From Nocardioides sp. GY 10113 (GTDB lineage: Bacteria; Actinomycetota; Actinomycetes; Propionibacteriales; Nocardioidaceae), in NCBI RefSeq assembly GCF_004919105.1, contig NZ_STGK01000007.1, positions 62,001-126,000 of the forward strand: a stretch of 64,000 nucleotides of DNA, in the 5' to 3' direction. Positions 1 to 9,106 of this stretch are shown piece by piece (positions within the stretch are counted from its first letter, which is position 1; each line of letters opens with the position of its first letter). The position numbers were made by a program, and so were the translations under genes. The notes beneath the pieces were generated by a model, which worked only from the letters and a program-made list of their open reading frames with translations, searched no databases and was not told where the DNA came from.

Positions 1-1650
1 CGTCTGGCCGACGAGGCCTACGCGCTCAACGGCGCCACGCCGGCGGACTCCTACCTCGACATCGCCAAGATCATCGACGTCGCGCAGCGCTCCGGCGCCG
101 ACTCGGTGCACCCGGGCTACGGCTTCCTCGCCGAGAACGCCCAGTTCGCCCAGGCCGTCCTCGACGCGGGCCTGATCTGGATCGGCCCCTCGCCCGAGGC
201 CATCGACGCCCTCGGCGACAAGGCCAAGGCCAAGCACATCGCGGTGAAGGCCAACGCCCCGCTCGCGCCGGGCACCAAGGACCCGGTCAAGGACGCCGAC
301 GAGGTCGTCGCCCTGGCCAAGGAGTACGGCCTGCCGGTCGCCATCAAGGCCGTGTACGGCGGCGGCGGCCGCGGCCTCAAGGTCGCCCGCACCCTCGAGG
401 AGATCCCCGAGCTCTTCGAGTCGGCCACCCGCGAGGCCGTCGGCGCCTTCGGTCGCGGCGAGTGCCTGGTCGAGAAGTTCCTCGACCGCCCCCGCCACGT
501 CGAGACCCAGTGCCTGGCCGACCAGCACGGCAACGTCGTGGTCGTCTCGACCCGCGACTGCTCGCTGCAGCGCCGGCACCAGAAGGTCGTCGAGGAGGCC
601 CCCGCGCCGTTCCTCAGCGACGAGCAGCTCGAGCGCCTCTACTCGTCCTCGAAGGCGATCCTCAAGGAGGCCGGGTACGTCGGCGCCGGCACCTGCGAGT
701 TCCTGGTCGCCGCCGACGGCACCATCTCCTTCCTCGAGGTCAACACCCGCCTCCAGGTCGAGCACTGCGTCTCCGAGGAGGTCACCGGCATCGACCTGGT
801 GCAGGAGATGTTCCGCATCGCGGCCGGCGAGGAGCTCGGCTACGACGACCCGGAGATCAAGGGTCACGCGATCGAGTACCGGATCAACGCCGAGGACGCG
901 GGCCGCAACTTCATGCCGGCCCCGGGCACCCTCACCGAGTGGGCCCCGCCGAGCGGCCCGGGCATCCGCCTGGACTCCGGCTACGAGAAGGGCGAGACCA
1001 TCCCCGGCTCGTTCGACTCCCTCGTGGCCAAGCTGATCGTCAGCGGCACCGACCGCACCCAGGCGATCGCCCGCTCCAAGCGCGCGCTGAGCGAGTTCCG
1101 CGTCGACGGCATGCCGACGATCATCCCCTTCTTCGAGAAGGTCCTCGACGAGCCGGCGTACGTCGGCTCCTCGAACAAGACCGGCGAGGGCTCCTTCGAC
1201 GTCTACACCACCTGGATCGAGAGCGAGTTCGTCAACGACATCGAGCCGTTCGGCGGCGAGGCGGGCGAGGCCGAGGAGGCCGAGGAGCGCCAGAAGGTCA
1301 CCGTCGAGGTCGGCGGCCGCCGACTCGAGGTCGTCCTGCCGGGCGGCCTCGGCAGCATCGGCACCGGCGCGGCCGGCGGCGGGGCGAAGAAGCCGAAGCG
1401 CGCGGCCGGCAAGAAGGCCGGCGCGACCGCCTCCGGCGACGCCGTGGCGAGTCCGATGCAGGGCACCATCGTCAAGGTCGCCGTCGAGGAGGGCCAGGAG
1501 GTCGCCGAGGGCGACGTCGTGGTCGTCATGGAGGCGATGAAGATGGAGCAGCCGCTCAAGGCGCACAAGGCCGGCATCGTCACCGGCCTGACCGCGGAGG
1601 TCGGTGCCACCGTCACCAACGGCCAGGTGATCTGCGAGCTCAAGGACTGA
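1..1650 (+). CDS. Acetyl/propionyl-CoA carboxylase alpha subunit (biotin carboxylase + BCCP), 5' truncated
   Basis: The frame is open from base 1, so the gene starts before the window; about 40-45 N-terminal residues are probably missing from a usual length near 590. It carries an ATP-grasp biotin carboxylase: the glycine-rich loop [10 protein letters not shown], the catalytic segment [11 protein letters not shown] and [10 protein letters not shown]. The C-terminus is a biotinyl carrier domain with the motif MEAMKMEQ, the biotinylated lysine being codon 1540-1542. The family uses ATP and bicarbonate to carboxylate biotin, which a separate beta subunit transfers to acetyl- or propionyl-CoA. 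The linker before the BCCP is Ala/Gly/Lys rich, as in AccA3-like proteins. Which acyl-CoA is used depends on beta subunits outside the window. A strong hairpin follows the stop. Confidence 0.93.
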   Translation, partial: RLADEAYALNGATPADSYLDIAKIIDVAQRSGADSVHPGYGFLAENAQFAQAVLDAGLIWIGPSPEAIDALGDKAKAKHIAVKANAPLAPGTKDPVKDADEVVALAKEYGLPVAIKAVYGGGGRGLKVARTLEEIPELFESATREAVGAFGRGECLVEKFLDRPRHVETQCLADQHGNVVVVSTRDCSLQRRHQKVVEEAPAPFLSDEQLERLYSSSKAILKEAGYVGAGTCEFLVAADGTISFLEVNTRLQVEHCVSEEVTGIDLVQEMFRIAAGEELGYDDPEIKGHAIEYRINAEDAGRNFMPAPGTLTEWAPPSGPGIRLDSGYEKGETIPGSFDSLVAKLIVSGTDRTQAIARSKRALSEFRVDGMPTIIPFFEKVLDEPAYVGSSNKTGEGSFDVYTTWIESEFVNDIEPFGGEAGEAEEAEERQKVTVEVGGRRLEVVLPGGLGSIGTGAAGGGAKKPKRAAGKKAGATASGDAVASPMQGTIVKVAVEEGQEVAEGDVVVVMEAMKMEQPLKAHKAGIVTGLTAEVGATVTNGQVICELKD

Positions 1651-1669
1651 GCTCCCCGACACGAGTAGC

Positions 1670-1699
1670 GCGGACCGCGGGCGAACGCCCGCGGTCCGC
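1670..1699 (+). terminator. Rho-independent-type hairpin after the carboxylase gene
   Basis: A perfect 13-bp GC-rich stem (GCGGACCGCGGGC and its complement) closes on a 4-nt loop, GAAC, 20 nt after the stop. There is no T-run, which is usual for high-GC actinobacterial terminators. Confidence 0.75.
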
Positions 1700-1788
1700 C
1701 TGCTTGTCCACCGAGCCGCCAGGGCGCGTCGCCCACCCCCGTGCACGCTGCGCGACGTTCGCGACGACGCCGCTTGGGAGAGACGCCC

Positions 1789-1794
1789 TAGGCT
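1789..1794 (+). promoter_or_regulatory. -10 element TAGGCT of the first PH-domain gene
   Basis: TAGGCT ends 7 nt before the GTG at 1802, so transcription should begin at or next to the start codon (leaderless mRNA). I see no convincing -35. Confidence 0.5.
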
Positions 1795-1801
1795 CCGCAC
1801 C

Positions 1802-2284
1802 GTGAGCGAACTGCGCGACCCCGCCCACCGGGTCAGCCCCCGGGCCCGGACGATGTGGCTGGCCACGACGGCCCTGCAGGCCGCGCTGGCCACCGTTGCC
1901 GCCCTCGTCGTGGCCACCATCTGGCTCACCGCGCCCTGGACCTGGATCGTCCCGGCCACCGTCGCCGCCCTGGGGGCGCTGGCGGTCGCGGTGGTGCCGC
2001 AGTGGCGCTACCGCGTGCACCGGTGGGAGGCGACCGCCTCGGCCGTCTACACCCAGCGCGGCTGGTGGACCCGGGAACGGCGGATCGCGCCGATGTCGCG
2101 CGTCCAGACGGTCGACTTCGAGCAGGGGGTCCTGGACCGGGTCCTCGGGCTCGCCAGCATCACCGTGACCACCGCCTCCGCCGCCGGCCCGCTCAGGATC
2201 GACGGCTTGGAGGCTCCGACCGCGCTGCGGCTCTCCGAGGAGCTGACCGCCCGTGCGCAGCTGATCGAGGGCGACGCCACGTGA
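1802..2284 (+). CDS. PH domain-containing membrane protein (YdbS-like, bPH2/DUF304)
   Basis: 160 aa from a GTG start placed by a -10 element just upstream. Two membrane helices lie at about residues 19-41 and 46-66. They are followed by one bacterial PH-like (bPH2/DUF304) domain containing GWWTRERRIAPMSRVQTVDF and the conserved LDRVLGLASITVTTA. The gene overlaps the next by 4 bp (GTGA), so the two are translationally coupled. This matches the B. subtilis ydbS/ydbT pair, small membrane proteins thought to act in the envelope; their biochemical role is unknown. The family call is firm, the function is not. Confidence 0.85.
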   Translation: MSELRDPAHRVSPRARTMWLATTALQAALATVAALVVATIWLTAPWTWIVPATVAALGALAVAVVPQWRYRVHRWEATASAVYTQRGWWTRERRIAPMSRVQTVDFEQGVLDRVLGLASITVTTASAAGPLRIDGLEAPTALRLSEELTARAQLIEGDAT

Positions 2285-3777
2285 ACGCAGGCGGGGTTCC
2301 AGCCGGGGGCCCAGGCGAGTGGCGCCGACTCGATCCGCGGATGCTGCTGATCCACGCGCTCAACGCGCTGTGGAAGTTCGTCCCGGTCCTCATCGGCCTG
2401 GCCGCGGTGGGCAACGGCCTCGGGTCGGCGCTCTTCTACCTCGGCGTCGGCATGCCGGTCGCGATCGGCGTGATCCGCTACCTGACGACCGAGTACCGCG
2501 TCACCGCCGACCGGGTCGAGCTGCGCCGCGGCCTCCTGGAGCGCCGTACGACGTCCGCGCCACTCGACCGGGTCCGCAGCATCGACCTGACCGCCACCCT
2601 GCCCCACCGGGTGCTGGGCCTGACCACGGTCGTCGTGGGCACGGGCGAGGCCGCGTCGCTCGGCGACCGGATCTCCCTGGACGCGCTGCCCACCCCGGCC
2701 GCCGGCGCGCTCCGTACCGATCTGCTGCACCGCGCTCAGGCCGACGCCGAGCCGGCCGACGGCGCGGGTGCACCGGCCAGCGATCAGGCCGCGCCGGCCC
2801 GCGAGACGGTGGCCCGCTTCGAGCCCACCTGGCTGCTCTTCTCGGTGTTCACCAGCGCCGGGCTAGTGGCCTTCGGTGCCGCGCTGGGCGCGGCCGCCTA
2901 CTTCGCCGAGCTCGTCGACGTCGACGTCGAGCTCTTGGCCGAGGAGCTGAGCGTGCCGAGGGTGTCGGTGGCCACGGTGGCGGGCGTGGTCGTCAGCGCC
3001 GGGATCCTCGCGCTCGCCCTGACGCTGGGCGGCTACCTGGTCACCAACGGAAACTTCAGCCTCACCCGGGACAGCCGGGCCTGGCACGTGCACCGCGGGC
3101 TGCTGACCACGCGCGAGACGAGCCTGGACCTCGACCGCCTGGCCGGGGTCGAGATCGGCGAGGCGGCCGCCATGCGGCTGGCGCGCGGAGGTCGCCTCCG
3201 GGCGATCGCGACCGGGCTGACCGGCGCCGCGGCCGGCGCGGTCGACCTGGTCCCACCGGCACCCCGGGCGACCGTGCGCGCCGCGGCGGCCGCCGCACTC
3301 GACACCCCGGCACCGGTGGACGCGCCGCTGCGCCACCACGGTGCCGCCGCCCGACAGCGGCGCTACACCCGCGCCCTGCTGGCCGGCTCCCCGTCCCTCG
3401 CCGCCCCCGCCATCGCCGTCGCCGTGGGCGGGGCGCCGCTCTGGACGCTGGCCGCCGCGCCGGCGCTCGTGGCACTCCTGCTGCTGCTCGGCCGCGATCG
3501 ATCCCGCAGCCTCGGCCACGCCTGGGTCGACGGGTACGTGGTGATGCGCTCCGGGTCGCTGGCGCGGCGCCGTACCGCGCTGGCGGGCGAGCACGTGATC
3601 GGCTGGAACCTGCGCGCCTCGTGGTTCCAGCGCCGCGCGGGGCTGGTCACCGTGGCCGCGACGACGGCGGGCGGCAGCGGGTCCACCGAGGTGTACGACG
3701 TCCCGACCGCCGACGCCGAGCGGCTCGCCGACCAGGCGACGCCCGGGCTGCTCGCCCAGTTCAGGGCCGGGAGCTAG
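2281..3777 (+). CDS. PH domain-containing membrane protein (YdbT-like, three bPH2 repeats)
   Basis: 498 aa. The start is the GTG that overlaps the stop of the preceding gene; the open frame runs further upstream but that part is inside the neighbour. Three bPH2/DUF304 repeats are visible: EYRVTADRVELRRGLLERR early, then a second around RGLLTTRETSLDLDRLAGVE, and a third near the C-terminus around GSLARRRTALAGEHVIGWN. Pairs of hydrophobic helices separate them. This layout is typical of YdbT, the larger partner of YdbS. The 3' end overlaps the convergent TetR gene by 17 bp. Likely a membrane complex with its partner; no substrate is known. Confidence 0.85.
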   Translation: MNAGGVPAGGPGEWRRLDPRMLLIHALNALWKFVPVLIGLAAVGNGLGSALFYLGVGMPVAIGVIRYLTTEYRVTADRVELRRGLLERRTTSAPLDRVRSIDLTATLPHRVLGLTTVVVGTGEAASLGDRISLDALPTPAAGALRTDLLHRAQADAEPADGAGAPASDQAAPARETVARFEPTWLLFSVFTSAGLVAFGAALGAAAYFAELVDVDVELLAEELSVPRVSVATVAGVVVSAGILALALTLGGYLVTNGNFSLTRDSRAWHVHRGLLTTRETSLDLDRLAGVEIGEAAAMRLARGGRLRAIATGLTGAAAGAVDLVPPAPRATVRAAAAAALDTPAPVDAPLRHHGAAARQRRYTRALLAGSPSLAAPAIAVAVGGAPLWTLAAAPALVALLLLLGRDRSRSLGHAWVDGYVVMRSGSLARRRTALAGEHVIGWNLRASWFQRRAGLVTVAATTAGGSGSTEVYDVPTADAERLADQATPGLLAQFRAGS

Positions 3778-4483
3778 CGGCCGAGAGACCGAGGTCGTCG
3801 GCGAGCACCGCGAGGTGCCGCTCGAAGAGCGCGTCGGGGTCGCCGAGTCGGTCGGGCCCGTACTGGCCGAAGACCTCGAAGCTGACGCACCCGAAGAGCG
3901 CCGACCAGGCGAGGACGCCCCGCACCAGCAGGTCGTCGGGGAGGTCGGCGCCGGCCTGCTCGCGGACGGCGTCGAGGCCGACCGCGAGGGCGGCCGGGAC
4001 CGGCGCGTCGAGGGCGGGGGCGGGCGCGGTCAGGGCGCCGGCGGCGAGCGCGTCGGCAGCGATCCGGATCATCCGCCGCGGCACGCGGGTGCCGGGCTCG
4101 ACGGTGCGGGCCTCGGGCGCACGGTAGCCGGGCACCGGCGCACCGAAGAGCAGCGCGTAGGGCGCCGGCTCGGCGATCGCCCAGCCCCGCACGGCGCGCC
4201 CCAGCGCCAGGAAGCGCTCCCGGTGGCGCTCGGCCGGCACGCCGTCGACCGCGGCGTCGACGGCGTCGCCGAGCTCGCCGTAGGCGTCGACGAGCAGCAG
4301 GGTGAGCAGGTCGTCCCGGCTGGCGACGTAGCGGTAGATCGCCGAGGAGACGACGCCGAGGTCGCGGGCCACGGCCCGCAACGAGAGGGCTGCGGCTCCG
4401 TGCAGGGCCAGGTGCTCCCGGCCGATCCGGGTGATCTCCTCCATCGTCGCGGCGCGGGCTCGCTCCCTCGGGGTACCGATCAT
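3761..4483 (-). CDS. TetR/AcrR family transcriptional regulator
   Basis: 240 aa starting at MIGTPRERARAATMEE; an in-frame ATG at 4522 would add 13 residues but lies within the operator-like repeats, so the inner start is preferred. The N-terminal helix-turn-helix is clear (ALSLRAVARDLGVVSSAIYRYVASRDDLL, about residues 32-60). The C-terminus is a variable ligand-binding domain. It is divergently transcribed from the NAD-dependent epimerase gene at 4620. The 136-bp region between them holds three inverted repeats, so it probably represses itself and that neighbour. The ligand is unknown. Confidence 0.9.
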   Translation of the reverse strand: MIGTPRERARAATMEEITRIGREHLALHGAAALSLRAVARDLGVVSSAIYRYVASRDDLLTLLLVDAYGELGDAVDAAVDGVPAERHRERFLALGRAVRGWAIAEPAPYALLFGAPVPGYRAPEARTVEPGTRVPRRMIRIAADALAAGALTAPAPALDAPVPAALAVGLDAVREQAGADLPDDLLVRGVLAWSALFGCVSFEVFGQYGPDRLGDPDALFERHLAVLADDLGLSAASSRP

Positions 4484-4500
4484 GCCGACATCCTGCAGCC

Positions 4501-4519
4501 TTGACGAGATCACCGTCAA
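4501..4519. promoter_or_regulatory. Inverted repeat TTGACG-N7-CGTCAA, candidate TetR operator
   Basis: Perfect 6-bp arms with 7 bp between, 18 bp upstream of the tetR start. Each arm resembles a -35 hexamer for the corresponding strand, so binding here could block either promoter. Confidence 0.5.
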
Positions 4520-4526
4520 CAAAAGT

Positions 4527-4538
4527 GAGCAGCGCTCT
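4527..4538. promoter_or_regulatory. Operator-like dyad, copy 1 (GAGCAGCGCTCT)
   Basis: The core GAGC-AGC-GCTC is a perfect 4-bp-arm dyad. It matches the second copy at 4576 in 11 of 12 bases, with starts 49 bp apart, inside the tetR/epimerase divergent region. Confidence 0.4.
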
Positions 4539-4573
4539 TGCCTTTCCGCCCGGACGGTGACACAGTCGAAAAC

Positions 4574-4588
4574 GAGAGCACCGCTCTC
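4574..4588. promoter_or_regulatory. Operator-like dyad, copy 2 (GAGAGCACCGCTCTC)
   Basis: Perfect 6-bp arms with a 3-bp spacer, 31 bp before the epimerase ATG. It shares GAGCASCGCTCT with the dyad at 4527. Confidence 0.45.
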
Positions 4589-4619
4589 TAACTATCCCGG
4601 AACCGTCGGAAGGCCCGCC

Positions 4620-5564
4620 ATGACCACCCCCACGCACCAGATCCACGTCGTCACCGGCGCCGGCCCGGTCGGCACCACCGTCGCGCTCCAGCTCGCCGAG
4701 CGGGGCCACGACGTGCGCCTGCTGACCCGCTCCGGCAGCGGGCCCGAGCACCCGCGGATCGAGCGCCGCCGCGTCGACGTCTCCGATCCGGCCGCGGTCG
4801 GCGATGCCTTCGCCGGCGCCACGGCGATCCACCACTGCATCCACGGCTCGAGGTACCGCGCCGCCACCTGGGCCGCCGAGCTGCCCGCCGCCGAGCGGGT
4901 GGTCCTCGACGCCGCCGGACGGATCGGCGCGGTCGTGGTGTTCCCCGAGAGCCTCTACTCCTACGGCGAGGTCGACGCCCCGATCACCGAGGCGACGCCG
5001 CGGACCGCCACGGGCGGCAAGCCCGGCGTGCGCACCGCGCTGCTCGCCGCCCGCGCCGCCAGCCCGACGCCGACCGTCAGCGTGGTGGCGTCGGACTTCT
5101 TCGGTCCCCACGTCCGCAACGCCCACGCCGGCGAGCGGATGATCCCCACGGTCCTCGCCGGCCGCCGGATGACCGTGGTGGCCGACCTCGACCAGCCGCA
5201 CTCGTGGACCTACGTGCCCGACCTGGCGGCCGCGATGGTGCGCGCCGCCGAGGAGCCGGCGCTGTGGAACACCGTGCTGCACGCCCCCACCGCCGCCCCG
5301 CTGACCCAGCGCGAGCTGATCGCGGCGATCGCCGGCGCCGGCGGCGTACCGATGCCTCGGACCTCCGCCATCCCGGTGTGGGCGATGCGCGCGATCGGCC
5401 TGGTCCACGCCGACACCCGGGAGCTGGCCGAGATGGGCTTCCAGTTCAGCCGGCCGCTGGTGATGGAGTCGAGCGAGAGCCAGCGCCTGCTCGACCTCGA
5501 GCCCACCCCGACCGAGCTGGCGCTGAAGGAGACCGTCGCCTGGTGGCGCTCCCAGGGCGCGTGA
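4620..5564 (+). CDS. NAD(P)-dependent epimerase/reductase (extended SDR, NmrA-like)
   Basis: 314 aa starting at ATG (MTTPTHQIHVVTGAGPVG). The N-terminal Rossmann fold has the glycine motif TGAGPVGTTVA at about residues 11-21. The segment VVFPESLYSYGEVDAPITE resembles the active-site YxxxK/SYG region of extended SDRs, although a canonical YxxxK is not obvious. The C-terminus looks like the substrate-binding part of NAD-dependent epimerases. It is divergent from a TetR gene and probably controlled by it. Substrate unknown; a sugar-nucleotide epimerase or an atypical reductase are both possible. Confidence 0.8.
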   Translation: MTTPTHQIHVVTGAGPVGTTVALQLAERGHDVRLLTRSGSGPEHPRIERRRVDVSDPAAVGDAFAGATAIHHCIHGSRYRAATWAAELPAAERVVLDAAGRIGAVVVFPESLYSYGEVDAPITEATPRTATGGKPGVRTALLAARAASPTPTVSVVASDFFGPHVRNAHAGERMIPTVLAGRRMTVVADLDQPHSWTYVPDLAAAMVRAAEEPALWNTVLHAPTAAPLTQRELIAAIAGAGGVPMPRTSAIPVWAMRAIGLVHADTRELAEMGFQFSRPLVMESSESQRLLDLEPTPTELALKETVAWWRSQGA

Positions 5565-5617
5565 CCGGGTCCGGCCAATCCGCGAAACGAGTTCACGCGG
5601 CGGTGATCTGTCCCGCC

Positions 5618-5623
5618 TAGGGT
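5618..5623 (+). promoter_or_regulatory. -10 element TAGGGT of pyc
   Basis: TAGGGT ends 6 nt before the pyc ATG at 5630, the same spacing as many other genes here. The 6 nt also contain GAGG, so a very short leader with a weak Shine-Dalgarno is an alternative. Confidence 0.5.
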
Positions 5624-5629
5624 GAGGCC

Positions 5630-8600
5630 ATGTTCTCCAAGGTACTGGTGGCCAACCGGGGCGAGATCGCGATCCGAGCGTTCCGGGCGGCCTACGAGAT
5701 GGGCGCCCGGACCGTGGCGGTCTTCCCCTACGAGGACCGGGGCTCCGAGCACCGGCTGCGCGCGGACGAGGCGTACGAGATCGGCGAGCGCGGGCACCCC
5801 GTGCGCAGCTACCTCGATCCGCAGGGGATCGTCGAGGTGGCGGTCCGCGCCGGCGCGGACGCGATCTACCCCGGCTACGGCTTCCTCTCGGAGAACCCCG
5901 ACCTCGCCGAGGCCTGCGCCGCCGCCGGGATCACCTTCATCGGCCCCAGCGCCGAGGTCCTCGAGCTGACCGGCAACAAGGCCCGCGCGATCGCGGCCGC
6001 GAAGGCCGCCGGGGTCCCGGTGCTGGCCAGCGTCCCGCCCTCCACCGACGTGGACGCCCTGGTCGAGGCCGCCTCCGCGCTGCCCTTCCCGCTGTTCGTC
6101 AAGGCCGTCGCCGGCGGCGGCGGCCGCGGCATGCGCCGCGTCGACGACCCCGACAACCTCCGCGAGGCGATCGAGACCTGCATGCGCGAGGGCGAGGCCG
6201 CCTTCGGCGACCCGACCGTCTTCGTCGAGCAGGCCGTCATCGAGCCGCGCCACATCGAGGTCCAGATCCTCGCCGACGGCACCGGTGGCGAGGACGGCGT
6301 GATCCACCTCTTCGAGCGCGACTGCTCGCTGCAGCGGCGCCACCAGAAGGTCATCGAGATCGCGCCCGCACCGAACCTCGACCCCGAACTGCGGGAGCGG
6401 ATGTGCGCCGACGCCGTCGCCTTCGCCCGGGCCATCGGCTACAAGAACGCCGGCACCGTCGAGTTCCTCCTCGACCCCAACGGCAACTACGTCTTCATCG
6501 AGATGAACCCGCGGATCCAGGTCGAGCACACCGTCACCGAGGAGGTGACCGACGTCGACCTGGTCCAGTCCCAGATGCGGATCGCCGCCGGCGAGACGCT
6601 CGCCGACCTCGGCCTGAACCAGCAGACGGTCCGCCTGCGCGGGGCCGCGATGCAGTGCCGGATCACCACCGAGGACCCCGCCAACGGGTTCCGCCCCGAC
6701 ACCGGGAAGATCACCACCTACCGGTCCCCCGGCGGCCCCGGCGTCCGGATCGACGGCGGCACCACCTACACCGGCGCCGAGGTCAGCCCGCACTTCGACT
6801 CCATGCTGGCCAAGCTGACCTGCCGCGGCCGCACCCACGCACTGGCCGCGGAGAAGGCGCGCCGGGCGGTCGCCGAGTTCCGGATCCGCGGGGTGGCCAC
6901 CAACATCGGCTTCCTGCAGGCCGTGCTCGCCGACCCCGACTTCAACGCCGGCCGGGTGACCACCTCGTTCATCGAGACCCACCCCGAGCTGCTCGCCGCC
7001 CGCACCGCCGCCGACCGCGGCTCCAAGCTGCTGCGCCACCTGGCCGACGTCACCGTCAACAAGCCGTACGGCGACCGCCCGGTCTCCATCGACCCGACCG
7101 ACAAGCTGCCCCAGGTCGACCTGAAGTCACCGCCGCCCCCGGGCTCGCGCCAGCTGCTCGCCGAGGTCGGCCCCGAGGAGTTCGCCCGCCGGCTGCGCGC
7201 CCAGAACACCGTGGCCGTCACGGACACCACGTTCCGCGACGCCCACCAGTCCCTGCTCGCCACCCGGGTCCGCACCGCCGACCTGCTCGGCGTCGCCGGC
7301 CACGTCGCCCGGATGACGCCCCAGCTGCTCTCCATGGAGGCCTGGGGCGGCGCCACCTACGACGTGGCCCTGCGGTTCCTCTCCGAGGACCCCTGGGAGC
7401 GGCTGGCCAAGCTGCGCGAGGCGATGCCCAACATCTGCCTGCAGATGCTCCTGCGCGGTCGCAACACGGTCGGCTACACGCCGTACCCGACCGCCGTGAC
7501 GGACGCCTTCGTGGAGGAGGCCGCCGCCACCGGGCTGGACGTCTTCCGGATCTTCGACGCCCTCAACGACGTCTCGCAGATGCGGCCGGCGATCGAGGCC
7601 GTGCGCGGCACCGGGACCGCCCTGGCCGAGGTGGCGCTGTGCTACACCGGCGACCTCAACGACCCCGGCGAGCGGATCTACACCCTCGACTACTACCTGC
7701 GGCTCGCCGAGGAGATCGTCGAGGCCGGCGCACACGTGCTGGCGATCAAGGACATGGCCGGCCTGCTGCGTGCCCCGGCCGCGCGACGCCTGGTCACCGC
7801 GCTGCGCGAGCGCTTCGACCTCCCCGTCCACCTGCACACCCACGACACCCCCGGCGGCCAGCTCGGCACCCTGCTGGCCGCGATCGACGCCGGCGTGGAC
7901 GCCGTGGACGCAGCGACCGCGTCGATGGCCGGGACCACCTCGCAGCCGTCGCTGACCGCACTGGTGGCAGCCACCGACCACTCCGACCGCGAGACCGGGC
8001 TGGACCTCGCCGCGGTCAGCGCGCTGGAGCCGTACTGGGAGGCCGTGCGTCGCGTCTACGCGCCGTTCGAGTCGGGCCTCGCCTCGCCGACCGGCCGGGT
8101 CTACCGCCACGAGATCCCCGGGGGCCAGCTCTCCAACCTGCGCCAGCAGGCGATCGCACTGGGCCTGGGCGAGAAGTTCGAGCAGGTCGAGGACATGTAC
8201 GCGGCCGCGAACGACATCCTCGGCAACGTCCCCAAGGTCACCCCGAGCTCCAAGGTGATCGGCGACCTGGCGCTCGCCCTGGTCGGCGCCGGCGCCGACC
8301 CTGCCGACTTCGCCGCCCACCCGGACAGGTACGACATCCCGGCGTCGGTGATCGGCTTCCTCAACGGCGAGCTCGGCGACCCGCCGGGCGGCTGGCCCGA
8401 GCCGTTCCGGACCCAAGCGCTCGCCGGACGCTCGTGGACCCCTCCGGCCGCCGACCTCACCGACGACCAGGCCAAGGGGCTGGCCTCGACCGACCGGCTG
8501 GAGCGGCGCCGCACCCTCAACCACCTGCTCTTCCCCGGACCGACCAAGGAGTTCGAGGCCGCGCGGGAGACGTTCGGCGACGTGTCGGTGCTGCCGACCA

Positions 8601-9028
8601 CGGACTACCTCTACGGCCTGCACAGCGGGGAGGAGCACGAGGTCGACATCGAGGAGGGCAAGCGGCTGCTGCTCGGGGTGGAGGCGATCGGGCAGCCCGA
8701 CGAGCGCGGCTTCCGCACCGTGATGTGCACGATCAACGGCCAGCTGCGCCCGGTCAGCGTGCGCGACCGGTCGATCTCGGCCGAGGTCGCCGCCGCGGAG
8801 AAGGCCGACCCGGCCAACCCCGGCCACGTCGCGGCCCCCTTCCAGGGCGCCGTGACCGTCACCGTCGTCGAGGGCGACACGGTCGAGGCGGGCGCGACCG
8901 TGGCCACCATCGAGGCGATGAAGATGGAGGCCGCGATCACCGCGCCCACCGGCGGCACCGTGAAGCGGGTGGCCCTGGCCGGCACCAGCCCCGTCGAGGG
9001 CGGCGACCTGGTGCTGGTCATCGGCTGA
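5630..9028 (+). CDS. pyc: Pyruvate carboxylase
   Basis: 1132 aa, the full length expected for single-chain pyruvate carboxylase. Domains in order: biotin carboxylase (about 1-460; [41 protein letters not shown]); carboxyltransferase from about residue 532 (DTTFRDAHQSLLATR) with the metal-site HLHTHDTPGG; and a C-terminal biotinyl domain with biotin at Lys1098 (EAMKMEA). It converts pyruvate, bicarbonate and ATP to oxaloacetate, the main anaplerotic step for the TCA cycle, and is cytosolic. It stands alone, with a -10 element 6 nt before the ATG and a hairpin immediately after the stop. Confidence 0.97.
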   Translation: MFSKVLVANRGEIAIRAFRAAYEMGARTVAVFPYEDRGSEHRLRADEAYEIGERGHPVRSYLDPQGIVEVAVRAGADAIYPGYGFLSENPDLAEACAAAGITFIGPSAEVLELTGNKARAIAAAKAAGVPVLASVPPSTDVDALVEAASALPFPLFVKAVAGGGGRGMRRVDDPDNLREAIETCMREGEAAFGDPTVFVEQAVIEPRHIEVQILADGTGGEDGVIHLFERDCSLQRRHQKVIEIAPAPNLDPELRERMCADAVAFARAIGYKNAGTVEFLLDPNGNYVFIEMNPRIQVEHTVTEEVTDVDLVQSQMRIAAGETLADLGLNQQTVRLRGAAMQCRITTEDPANGFRPDTGKITTYRSPGGPGVRIDGGTTYTGAEVSPHFDSMLAKLTCRGRTHALAAEKARRAVAEFRIRGVATNIGFLQAVLADPDFNAGRVTTSFIETHPELLAARTAADRGSKLLRHLADVTVNKPYGDRPVSIDPTDKLPQVDLKSPPPPGSRQLLAEVGPEEFARRLRAQNTVAVTDTTFRDAHQSLLATRVRTADLLGVAGHVARMTPQLLSMEAWGGATYDVALRFLSEDPWERLAKLREAMPNICLQMLLRGRNTVGYTPYPTAVTDAFVEEAAATGLDVFRIFDALNDVSQMRPAIEAVRGTGTALAEVALCYTGDLNDPGERIYTLDYYLRLAEEIVEAGAHVLAIKDMAGLLRAPAARRLVTALRERFDLPVHLHTHDTPGGQLGTLLAAIDAGVDAVDAATASMAGTTSQPSLTALVAATDHSDRETGLDLAAVSALEPYWEAVRRVYAPFESGLASPTGRVYRHEIPGGQLSNLRQQAIALGLGEKFEQVEDMYAAANDILGNVPKVTPSSKVIGDLALALVGAGADPADFAAHPDRYDIPASVIGFLNGELGDPPGGWPEPFRTQALAGRSWTPPAADLTDDQAKGLASTDRLERRRTLNHLLFPGPTKEFEAARETFGDVSVLPTTDYLYGLHSGEEHEVDIEEGKRLLLGVEAIGQPDERGFRTVMCTINGQLRPVSVRDRSISAEVAAAEKADPANPGHVAAPFQGAVTVTVVEGDTVEAGATVATIEAMKMEAAITAPTGGTVKRVALAGTSPVEGGDLVLVIG

Positions 9029-9058
9029 CCACGGACCGCCGGGGTCGGCGGCCCGTGG
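9029..9058 (+). terminator. Hairpin terminator after pyc
   Basis: Starting directly after the stop codon, CCACGG-A-CCGCCG pairs with CGGCGG-C-CCGTGG across a 4-nt loop (GGGT). The A/C position is the only mismatch in 13 pairs. Confidence 0.7.
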
Positions 9059-9106
9059 GGTGGCCGTCGACCCCGGCTTCTCGGCTCTCTCGGCCCGGGA
9101 CCCGGC

